Positions 22,901-34,900 of a stretch of DNA of 64,000 bases are shown here, piece after piece. A program made the position numbers and the translations under genes. Location of the stretch: the NCBI GenBank assembly GCA_029718625.1, contig CM056376.1:94469945-94533944 (forward strand), written 5' to 3'. Positions within the stretch are counted from its first letter, which is position 1. Every line of letters starts with the position of its first letter. The notes beneath the pieces were generated by a model. It searched no databases. It worked only from the letters and a program-made list of their open reading frames with translations, and was not told where the DNA came from. Source of the DNA: Synaphobranchus kaupii (Eukaryota; Chordata; Actinopteri; Anguilliformes; Synaphobranchidae).

Positions 22901-25900
22901 TTTTGTTTCGACTCCCCGTTTTTAAACCGGAACAATGTGGCGTCCTGTTCATATGTTTCTGAAAATATTTGGGGTGAGAAATAGGCCATGCAGTTGCTGA
23001 ATCTTGATTCATATTTGATCTGCAATGTCTAGTTTGACAGTTTGATCCGAGTTATACAAAATCATTTGTACGTTGTACATTCATTTATGCAAATTAAGAT
23101 GGACACAGCTCCTCCGCCCCCACCCCTCTCCCTTGCTCACCCCACAAAGTACTTTTCAAAATGTATATAATTTCCTTCAAATTGGATTATGCTGTAATAT
23201 GCTGTATTGGTTACTTGTGCAGCTAAAGGTTACTTCAGCATTTGTGCTGTTTTGTCCACAGTGAAATCCAGTAAAATGACTGATCATGGAAAAGGACAAA
23301 ATAACAAGGATCCAGCAGTGAAGTTGGAGAAGAAGGTGGTGAAGAAGCTGTATCCAAATTCAGCCCTATTCACAAAGTGGGGGGAGGAGCTCTCGGAGGA
23401 GGAGCAGAAGGAAGCAGAAGAGCTCTTTCAGAGATATGGGTACAATGCCTTCCTGAGCAACAAGCTGCCCCTCAACAGAGAGATACCAGACAACAGAGAT
23501 GAGAGGTAAAATCACAAAAAATGCATAAAATTAAGCTGCCCTCAAATATCATGTATGATAAATGCAGTCTGGTGCTATACTGCACATGATGACAGTTTTG
23601 CATGTATCTAGTTAATTGGCAGTTGGACAATTGACTATTCTTAATTGACAATTGATTGGAACTATTTGAGGACTGGATGACCAAGCAATAACAAAACTGA
23701 AACAGCTGGCATAGAAGCATACTTTGAATTATATTAGCATGTCAGCATTTAGTTGGTTTAATGTTAATGTAAACATTAATTTAAGCTTGAAAGCATACTT
23801 AGGAGCCAATTAGCATCCCTAGCATGTTAGCATTGCTAAAAAGTTCATTTGTTAACAGTAAAAAGAGCTGTTTTTCAACTTATTGTAATATATATAATGT
23901 ATTCTATTCAAGAGTCCCACCATGAGTACTGTATTGTACTCAATGTCAAGTAAAAAAACATAGAGGCATTGTCTACCAGATGATGGTCTTGAAATCGCTG
24001 TATAGAGTGATTTAATATTTCTATATTTAATAATTAGGTTATAGTTATGTGACCAGTGTTTTACCCCTTCACAGGTTTGAAGGAAATAGCCAGCCTATAA
24101 AAGTACATCCTGTCAGATTGATGGTAGGTAATTCAGAGTGAGTTTATTCCTTAAATTATAATTAATTTAATTAACTACTTTATTCTAAATTACCACACAA
24201 TAGTTATGGACTATTGTTCAGGGATCCCTTCAGTTGCCCTGTTAACAGCTCAGCACTCTGAATACTGAACCCAAGTCACTGTAGGTCACCCTTTATCAAC
24301 CTTAAGCACGTGATATGCCGTGAGGGAATTTGCCTCTGGCACTTAATACATTCAAATGTCTCGATGTGACTTTGTTAGTGGATCACTCCGTCAGCGTGAG
24401 AGAGGAAACAGGTCCAAACATTTAATTAAATTAATGAATTTTAATACGGGAATGCGGGAATCCGCCGGGACTCTAACAGGGTTACACTACTAGCATTCAA
24501 CACAATATACAAAATACAGACACGGGAATATAGCGATATTGATTTTACAGTATATCGCCGTTAAAACAACACATACACTAAACAAAGGGATGCGGTACAC
24601 ACAATGTAGTAACGGTATATTAGGAAAGGCAGTGGTAGCCTACGACTCGACTAGTAGCGAGTAATTGAGAGGAAGGTGGGGTTACTTACTAGTCGAGCGC
24701 GAACCAGGAAAAGATAAAGAGGAAAAGAAGGATCTCCCAGGCCCAGTGGATGCCCAACGCGGGATAATGCAGTTTCTGAACCAAACGGAAAACTCGGATG
24801 CTCAGTCTTTCTGTTGGAGGCGTGGGTCGCGGGAATTAACCAAAAAGACGCAGGAGTCCAGGTGAAATCGTAGATGGAAAAAAAAGAAGAGAGCGAGTCC
24901 CTGAGGTCGCCCCCCTAACATACCTGACTGGCTAGGGGAGGGTCTACGCTGCTATTGGTTGTTGGGAGTACCCGCCTTCGCATCCCTGTCACAGTGCCCG
25001 TCTCGGGCGGGTCACACTAATTTTAAGAAATTAGTACAGGAATGTGATTAAGTTAGATAACTCTCAACTCTACCGAAATACACGGATATAGTTGGTCTCT
25101 TGATTTCTGTTATAAACTTATGAAGCTAACCATACCAAACACGATAACTTCCGGCTTCGTTTAGGGGGAGATGGTTGATAATTCATTAGCGGCGTGGGCT
25201 GGCAACCTCGGAGACGCGGTGCTATACGATAAGGACTTGGACATGGCTTTATTTATTTATTTGGCTCCGTTAGGCGTCAGAAACTGCATTTTTGATTAAA
25301 TTTACTGAGAGGCTACTTTTCTCCATTCGTGAGTATGAATGGATTCTCCTAGAGATACTGGGAACGCACGCTAGGCGTCAGTAGTGTCCTACGCAAAATA
25401 TAAGGGCAGTGATTGATTCTTTAGGCGCCGTGCTGGCGCGATCAGAGCCTATATTGATAGCGGGGTTCACACCTCGCCCGTGATCTGCGATGCGCAATCT
25501 TCTGGGCTTATGCCGGGTGGGTTTTAACCCCCTTCCTATTGTTACCTAATGCTTTGATCCCCGGGGCCTGGAGCTCCAGAAGGGAAGTGAAAGATAGCGC
25601 TGGTATGTTACACAGACACAGAGGCATTTTTAGGGTTTTCTGTATATACAAAGAGTTCCCTACTCAGGAAGAGAACTGGGGAGAGACAAACAGAATGATA
25701 ATTGTCCTACACTCCCTCTTTATGGCCTCATGAATTAGCGGCGAGCTGATTCGCGAGGTCATGCAACATGGCAGATATCTGGGGGACTCAGGGTTCAGGG
25801 GTGCCTTCGGGGCGCAGAGTGCACTCCTCCCATCTCTCTCTCATAGTGGATGTTGTTTTGCTGGTGTTGGTGCATGAGCAGGTGCGCGTATAATTAGGTG

Positions 25901-28900
25901 TGGGTGTTCCTATCTGAGCCAGTGGTGGGGTTCTGTTAGTATGGCTGGAAACTAACTCTTGGGGGAGTCGCTCTTATGGCCATAAGGATAAGTGGCAACT
26001 TGATGTCCCAGTCTCTCTGGTTCGCGCTGAGATAAAAAATGTATATATTTATTTATTTATTTATTAATTTTTTCTTGCATGTTGATGACGGTCTGGTTGG
26101 CTCGTTCTACCTGCCCAGATGATTGGGGGCGGTATGCTACGTGCAATTGTCTTTTTACTCCCAACGTCTTCCAGACTTGTTCCACGATGGTGGATGTGAA
26201 ATGCGTACCACGATCCGAATTCACACTCTGTGGCAGACCCCAACGAGTGAAGACGTGATTCATGAGGAGGACGGTTGTGGACTCTGCGGTGTCCCGTGGT
26301 GCAGGGAGACACTCTACCCATTTGGTGAACATGTCTGTTACCGTCAGAGCGTATTGGTTCCCCCTACTGGATCGGGTGATGGGGCCTATCCAGTCAATCT
26401 GAATGTGTGACCATGGCTGTGTGGTTGGGGTTGACTGGAGTGGGGCTCTGTGTCGTGGCAACACGGGTTGGAACTTGCAGCAGGTGAGGCAGCTGTTCAC
26501 ATAGTCCTTCACATTGGTCCACATCTTGGGCCAGTATGCCACTTGGCGTAACATGCTGATGGTGGACTGTTCCCCTCGGTGTCCCCCGCAGGGCTCGTCA
26601 TGGGCGTGTTGCATCATGGTGATTCTCCATTGGCGGGGTTAGTAGGCCGTCTCGAAGGGACAGCCATTCCTTCTGTTTCCAGAGCGCCTGGAAGTATGCG
26701 TCATCTATGAGGTCACCGCTGTCAGCCACCGAGGTAGTGTCTTGGAGAATTCTTAATTAAGGCCTGGTCCTTCTCTTGTGCTTGCACCAGGTCATTATGG
26801 GCCTCTGGTGTGATCAGGGTAATCCCGTTGGAGTTTTAGGGATTGTGAGGGTCTGGCGCCTTGGCACTGCTGCGGGTCACAACGTCCACCTGAGCTGGGG
26901 TTGCGGGAACGGCGGGGTGTCGGCTTCCCGCTGTGTGTTCCTGAGTTCGGAGGTGCCGATTGTCACGGAGGAGTTGTCTGTAGGCTGCGAGAACTCCCAT
27001 GGTTGACCCGTAGATACTCCCTCTTTTGCCAAGGTGTCGGCCCGATCATTGCCTGCTTTGTCCGGGCCATCCAGTTTGGAGTGATGGGGAGTCATTGCTT
27101 GGGGGCATCAGTCGTTAGGCTCTGGGGTTGGGGTCTTTGAGCAACCAGCATGTCTGTGGAGATTGGGGCCACGGTCTCTGGCCCAAAAACGTATTGTGCC
27201 TCCTGTAGGGTGGGGCAATTCCTGTCATCGGGAGGCATAGGGGACGCGGTGATCAGGGCATCGGGGTTGCTGCCAGCTTCATGGCTGTCTGGGAACACCC
27301 AGCCTAGTGTGCATGCACAAATGGCTTTTGTGGGCCCATGAACGTAGTGGTCCGCTTCTGGTTTGTGGCCCCAGAGAATGTCCTTGTCGCAGTCCATAAT
27401 GGGCTTTAGGCGGCTGAGTAGATCCATCCCTATCAAAAGTATAGGTTGGTCATGTGATGCCACGTAAAGGGGGTGGATTATGGATAGTCCTTCAAAGGTT
27501 AGGGGTAGTTCAATCACTCCCTTGAGCTTTTGTGGCTGGTTGCTGCCATACGCTCTGAAGTTCAGTTCGCTTTCCTTGAGCTGTAGGGTGTGCCCTGTTC
27601 GTTCCCTGGTCCTCTGCATGGCTTCAAAGAGCGTGTGAGTCATGAGGGAAATTTCAGCGCCAGTGTCCAGCAAAGCCTCTACCTTAAAGGTTTGGTCGAT
27701 TTGCAGCATAGCGTAAGGTCTGTGTGCGGGGCCTCTACGAGTTAATGGGCAAATTCTGATCGTTGGGTTCGACGGCTTAAGGGGGATTACAATGTCCTCA
27801 GTTGTGTCGTAGGTGTTTTGTGCCGTTGTGGTCGTAGAGGCCGAAAGACGTCAGTGGGGGGGAGGTTGTCTGTGGTGAGGGGCCGGGTCGAGTGTTCGGG
27901 AGTTTCTTGTGTCTTCTTGTGAGGACATGATGTCCAATATCCGCCTCAGCTGGTCGGATATGGTGTCCCACTGGTCGCGGCGTGGCGACCGTGGCGGCCG
28001 TGGTGACCGTGGCGGCCGTGGTGACCGTGGCGACCGTGGCGGCCCTCTCCCTTGGTTAGGGTGGTGGAAGCGGTCTCTCTTAGGGTGCTGGGGAGATCTA
28101 GGGTTGTGTGGTGGATGAGTTGGCATGGGGCGGTGGGGTGATGTTCCCTCTAGATTTAATCCCTGTTGTGCGGAATTAATTGCCAGGACTTCCGTCGTCT
28201 TTCGCTGTTCTTGCTTCTTTTTGCCCATGCCGAGCCATATCTGTTGGGCGTGGCTCACTATCTCTGGCATGGAGGTTGTTTTTGTAGCCATTGCCATAAC
28301 AAGGCCTTTAATGTCATCGTGTAGGTTGTCCAGGAAGGCTTCTCTGAGAAGGTTGGGGTTGTAATCCTGTGGGGGCAGATTTCTTGTGTAAGCCTGGTTG
28401 AGTCCATCAAAGAAATCTCTTGGGCTTTCTTGTCGGCCTTGTTTTTTTTCCATGAGCGCTTTAATTTTTGCAAAAGCGCTGGTGGGGGCTTGATATTTTC
28501 GGCATAGTTCGTGGCAAAACTGGTCAAATGTGGGGTGGTGTTCGCTGATGTAATGGAAGGCCCAGTCCTTGGGGCCTTTTGCCAGAGACTGGGTTATGAG
28601 GGTTATCTTGCTGTCCTCATTCAGAAGTCCCAGGTAATTAACCTGCTGGCGTACTTCCATCAAATAGGCCTCGATGTCGCCGTGTCCTTGTTGGGGGTCA
28701 AATGGGGTTATGGTCCGTGCTGCCTTATACACCGTGTTCTTCATGGTTGCTGCTTCTGAGTTGTGGGGGTGTGGTGTGGGTTGATGGTAGTTCAGTAGCC
28801 ATGGTGATGGTGGTGGGGGTTCCTGGGGTCCCTGGGGGTCTGTGTGAGGAATGGCCCATCGGGTTGATTGGGTCATGGGTGAAGGTGTCAGGCGTTGCAC

Positions 28901-31900
28901 TTGTGGTGGCGCTGGATGGTTGTTAGCCGCCGCATAGTGTCTAGGTGAGACTCTCACTTGTGGCAGTGCGCTGTCCCCGGTAGGTAGGGTACTGGGTCTC
29001 TGTGGAGGGCTGTGTGTGGACTGGTGAGCAGAGGGGTGTGATGGCCGGTGCCTCAGTGCTGGGGGTGCTTTGTCCCAGGCACGGTAGGGATCCGATCTGG
29101 GTGGGCTAGGCGTCCAGGTCACTGTTCGGGGGGGTCTGTGTGGGGACGTCTTGACCACTGGAATCATGAGTGGGGGCCTGGTTGTATGCTGTCCCCTGGT
29201 GCTCCTGTCTTGGGCAGTCCAATTTCCCTCTTCATGCCACGGGGACCGAGGCGGTGAGTCAGCCATGACGGACCGTTGCGGGGACTCTGTCAGTTCTCCT
29301 GTGCGCCTGTCCAATCTTTTCAGCTCTTCTTCCTGTGCCTGTACCCGTGTGCGGAGGGTGTGAGCTGTGGCCCGCGCCATGTCTGCTTCTCGTCTGGTGG
29401 ATTCCAGTGTCCGTGTGTGCCAGTGAAGGAGGTTCTCCATCTCCTTTTTGGCTTCGGCCGTGGCTTGGAGCTCCTTCGTTTGGGCTTCCAGGGCATCCCT
29501 TGCATGTCGGACGTCATGGTGCGCATCACCCCATTCTCGTTTCTCTTGGTCCCAGTCCCGTCTTTGCTGTTCCAGCACTCCTTGTAGCCTCTGTGTTTCC
29601 TGGAGGTTGTCGTCTCGCTGTTGGCAGAGGGTCTGCAGCCGCTGCTCCAGTTCCATGAGCTGGATCTGGTATGTCCCTTGGTTTTGCCTGGTTTTGTGCT
29701 CTGTATTCTGTTCTCTGTTCAGCACAATTTGGCATGAGTAAGCCATCGTCACTGCGATCCCGGCCAGGGCGCTGGGCTCCCGGTCTTCCCGGTGGGGTTG
29801 GTTCAACGCTTGTAGCAATCGCCTCTGTGTCTGGAACAGCTCCTCCAGGTCGGCGCAACTCCACTGCATGGCTTCCTGGTGTAATCCCGAATCGCGGCTG
29901 ATAAATTCCCTCAGGAGGTGTTCAGAGCACCAATTTAAGTACTCTGAATGGTCCATCGTGGTCTGGGATGTTTGGGAGCCAGGGGAGTGGGGCGTGAGGG
30001 CTGGGGGTACATCTCCATCCGGAGAGGGAGTGGTTGAGAAAAAAGGGTTGTCGGGTGTCAGGGGGCTGGCCATAATTCCCTAGTGTGAGTGGGTGTATGT
30101 GCCTGTTTGTGGTGCAGAGAGAGATAGGAAAGGTGCACCTACGGTAATACAAGGCGTTTCCAAAGCAGGGGCTCTACTCTTGTAAATCAAAAGCCAGACA
30201 CCTCTACTCTGGAAACGATATTCCGACAGCCTCTCCTGACCCGTGGCTAGGGTCCCCTCTGTGCCGAATGGTTCCTGAGCCTTCTAATCGAGGGCGTAGT
30301 GTCACCAGAGTTATCCGTAGCTCTGTAGGGCAGAACAACACACACAAGGAGGGTGAGCGGGAGTGTCGTGGGTAGTGTTAGATAGGGGTGGAGGATTTAG
30401 TAAGGTGGCAAGGAAGAAGGGTAAGGAAGATTCAGTATATTAGAGGACAGATAATACCAACTACAAAACAGTGGACCTAATCTAAACACACATATTCTTG
30501 TTTCTACCCAGACATATGCATTCACACCAGCATCAGCAAAGGTAATAACCACAAATCAGTGTATTCATGGAACAGTGCTCCGCTGATCCGGTCTTCTGTG
30601 CGGCAATCGCAGAGGGTTACGGGAGAGGTTGGCCTTCCAGTCAGTGGCAGGGCTTAGGCCAGTTTGGTCTCTACCCTGGAATGAGGTTCTGGGGCCCTTG
30701 CGGTCTCCTTCTCGCGGGGAATTGCACAGTTTCAGAACAGGCCTTAGCGGTTGCTCGTACTGAGGAGTTAAACTCAAAAGAAACTGGTTTAATGCACTTT
30801 AAACAGGGTGGTGAGACACAGAGGTATGGCGTAGATTTCAAAAAATGGGTAACTCGTTTTATGGTGAATAGTTCCTCTCACACGGCTGAGTTCATTACCA
30901 TAAACCCGTCCTAGTACTTTCCTCTTAAACGTAAGGTATTCAAAAGTTTAGTATTAGTAGAGACATCTCGGTGGAACCTCCAATATGTCAGATTGATGGT
31001 AGGTAATTCAGAGTGAGTTTATTCCTTAAATTATAATTAATTTAATTAACTACTTTATTCTAAATTACCACACAATAGTTATGGACTATTGTTCAGGGAT
31101 CCCTTCAGTTGCCCTGTTAACAGCTCAGCACTCTGAATACTGAACCCAAGTCACTGTAGGTCACCCTTTATCAACCTTAAGCACGTGATATGCCGTGAGG
31201 GAATTTGCCTCTGGCACTTAATACATTCAAATGTCTCGATGTGACTTTGTTAGTGGATCACTCCGTCAGCGTGAGAGAGGAAACAGGTCCAAACATTTAA
31301 TTTAATTAATGAATTTTAATACGGGAATGCGGGAATCCGCCGGGACTCTAACAGGGTTACACTACTAGCATTCAACACAATATACAAAATACAGACACGG
31401 GAATATAGCGATATTGATTTTACAGTATATCGCCGTTAAAACAACACATACACTAAACAAAGGGATGCGGTACACACAATGTAGTAACGGTATATTAGGA
31501 AAGGCAGTGGTAGCCTACGACTCGACTAGTAGCGAGTAATTGAGAGGAAGGTGGGGTTACTTACTAGTCGAGCGCGAACCAGGAAAAGATAAAGAGGAAA
31601 AGAAGGATCTCCCAGGCCCAGTGGATGCCCAACGCGGGATAATGCAGTTTCTGAACCAAACGGAAAACTCGGATGCTCAGTCTTTCTGTTGGAGGCGTGG
31701 GTCGCGGGAATTAACCAAAAAGACGCAGGAGTCCAGGTGAAATCGTAGATGGAAAAAAAAGAAGAGAGCGAGTCCCTGAGGTCGCCCCCCTAACATACCT
31801 GACTGGCTAGGGGAGGGTCTACGCTGCTATTGGTTGTTGGGAGTACCCGCCTTCGCATCCCTGTCACAGTGCCCGTCTCGGGCGGGTCACACTAATTTTA

Positions 31901-34900
31901 AGAAATTAGTACAGGAATGTGATTAAGTTAGATAACTCTCAACTCTACCGAAATACACGGATATAGTTGGTCTCTTGATTTCTGTTATAAACTTATGAAG
32001 CTAACCATACCAAACACGATAACTTCCGGCTTCGTTTAGGGGGAGATGGTTGATAATTCATTAGCGGCGTGGGCTGGCAACCTCGGAGACGCGGTGCTAT
32101 ACGATAAGGACTTGGACATGGCTTTATTTATTTATTTGGCTCCGTTAGGCGTCAGAAACTGCATTTTTGATTAAATTTACTGAGAGGCTACTTTTCTCCA
32201 TTCGTGAGTATGAATGGATTCTCCTAGAGATACTGGGAACGCACGCTAGGCGTCAGTAGTGTCCTACGCAAAATATAAGGGCAGTGATTGATTCTTTAGG
32301 CGCCGTGCTGGCGCGATCAGAGCCTATATTGATAGCGGGGTTCACACCTCGCCCGTGATCTGCGATGCGCAATCTTCTGGGCTTATGCCGGGTGGGTTTT
32401 AACCCCCTTCCTATTGTTACCTAATGCTTTGATCCCCGGGGCCTGGAGCTCCAGAAGGGAAGTGAAAGATAGCGCTGGTATGTTACACAGACACAGAGGC
32501 ATTTTTAGGGTTTTCTGTATATACAAAGAGTTCCCTACTCAGGAAGAGAACTGGGGAGAGACAAACAGAATGATAATTGTCCTACAATCCATACACTCTT
32601 GAAGAATTATTATCATTTTCTTTTAAACACCCCAATTCCCAGATGCTTGGAGAGAAAATACCCAAAGAACCTCCCCACTATCAGTGTGGTGCTGATCTAC
32701 CTGGATGAAGCCCTGTCCATCATCAAAAGAGCCATCCGCAGTATCATGGACAAGACACCTCCTCACCTGCTTAAGGAGATTATACTGGTGGATGACAACA
32801 GTTCTAATGGTAATATGCAGAAGCTTAAAAATAATTACTACTATTTCATACAATTAACATAATGCAGCAAACTCATCTGGGTTGGGAGTTGTCGTACATC
32901 AAAATTATGAATCATAAGACCGAAATTGTTCTAATGAAACTAGACACATTCATCAACCATATTTCCATCTGAAGATATGTAAGAAACCAGTAAACTTACC
33001 ATTTTCCCCCAGTTATTCCAGCCCTTAATATGATTTCTCATTATTGAATACACTGGTTGTGAAGTGTTCCAATTTATCCACTGCAGAGGATCTGATAGGC
33101 AAGTTGGATGCCTACGTCAGCTTCATCCATGATGAGCGGCCAGGCCTGGTGAAGAGGGTGAGGCACAAGGAGCAGATGGGACTGACACAGGCTCGCATCT
33201 CAGGGTGGAAGGCTGCAACAGGGGATGTGGTGGCCATCCTCGATGCTCATATTGAGGTCCACGTGGAATGGTAGGTTCAGACACAGCAGGTCCGGGCTTT
33301 CACCAGTCATGGTAAAAATTCATCAGAAAAAACCCTAAAGGGTTGTTTTCCTACTGTCAAGTACATTTCAGGACACATATTTAAAAGGTATTCATGAGTC
33401 TTATGTATCTTTGAATAGGCATTGCTTTCTCAATGTGTATCCGTAGGGCAGAGCCGCTGCTGGCACGAATCAAGGAGGACCGGACTGTGGTGCTGACCCC
33501 TGTGTTTGACAGGGTGAATTTCGATGACCTTAAGGTTATACGATATATTCCGGCAGCAGTTGGCTTTGACTGGGCCCTGTGGTGCATGTATGAGTCCTTC
33601 AGACCTGAATGGTACAAGCTCAATGATGAGTCACAACCAGGGAAGTAAGTGCCCAGGACATTAACATGACCACACACACACATGCTCTCACACACACACT
33701 TTCTCTCATAATCTTGAATTTACCTTCAACATGCCATGTGGGCATCAGGATGGTAAAATAATGCTATTGTGATTTAGAACATTGTAAACTACCAATGACT
33801 TGTGCATTAAATGTATGGTCATAAGTTTATGACATTTAAAGGAATTTCAATTTTACTCATCTATATGATGACTGTACGTAAAATATATAATGTATATTAC
33901 ATGGCTGATGTCTTGGTGAAGTTGTTATACTGTTTATGTAAAAATTTATAATACAGATACTGACATACCACTGCCCTCTCTCTCCCATTTCTAGGAGTCC
34001 CTCCATCATGGGTATTCTAGTGGTTGACAGACTTTTCTTTGGGGAAATTGGAGTGCTGGACGGTGGGATGAAAATATATGGTGGAGAAAATGTAGAGCTG
34101 GGAATACGAGTAAGTGAAGTTTTGCCGTTTACAACGTTTAGGTTTAATGTGTTTACTGCGACAACATGAATATGACAATGCGCATGGATTATAATTCCAG
34201 CTATGTCTGGGAGACGAGTACCATGCCAGTTGCAAAATCACTTTCTGAGCTCTACCTTGTCTGGGGCCTGCCCCAGGTGTGGCTGTGTGGGGGCAGTATA
34301 GAGGTGGTGCCATGCTCCAAGATTGCCCACATTGAGAGAGCCCACAAACCCTACCTGCCCGACCTTAGTATCACCATGAAGAGGAATGCGCTGAGGGTGG
34401 CTGAGGTCTGGATGGATGAGTACAAGGACAATGTCAAAATTGCCTGGAACCTTCCATTAAAGGTGTGCCCCTGATATCATGATGTTCTAATAGAGTGCAC
34501 TCCAAAGGTGTTAGGACAGTGACATATTTTTTGTTGTTTTGGCTCTGTATTCCAGCACATTGGATTAGAAATGGAACAGTGACTATGGGGGTGAAGTGCA
34601 GACTTTCAGCTTTAATTTGACGTTTGTTACATCCATATCGGGTGAACCGTATAGCAAGTAACTATTTTTACACATAGTCCCCCCATTTTAGGGAACCAAA
34701 AGTAATTGGACAAATTAACATAAACTTAAAGGAGCTATATGTAACAAATTTACTGTACTAAATCATAAAATGACCATGATATGTCATCAGAGATTAAGGA
34801 AACATGCTAAATCGAAATACTGGCTTCTCCAACAACAATGCTACAGCCAGTATGTTCTCCTTTGAAATTTCCATTCTGGGTCAGAACGTCTGTATTTGTT

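Larger units (their letters stand above)
24111..32586 (-). mobile_element. Retrovirus-like LTR retrotransposon, RT-deleted, in intron 2
   Basis: Two 1601-bp direct repeats (24111-25711 and 30986-32586) bound a 5.3-kb internal region read on the - strand: primer site, leader, gag, protease, a scrap of RNase H, integrase, polypurine tract. ATCC lies outside each LTR (24107-24110, 32587-32590) as a 4-bp duplication. The reverse transcriptase and most of RNase H are absent, and there is no envelope ORF. By eye I saw one substitution between the LTRs, so the insertion is very young. It is antisense to galnt8. Confidence 0.92.

Noticed and set aside
24075..24110. Extra galnt8 exon after CACAG at 24075
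   Set aside because: No donor before the LTR and the frame does not fit; exons 2 and 3 join without it.
28125..29900. Many + strand frames of 70-107 codons
   Set aside because: They are shadows of the - strand Gag ORF.
31540..31740. 66-codon frame, identical to that at 24665-24865
   Set aside because: It lies in both LTRs, antisense to the element, and is identical because the LTRs are. No domain is recognised.
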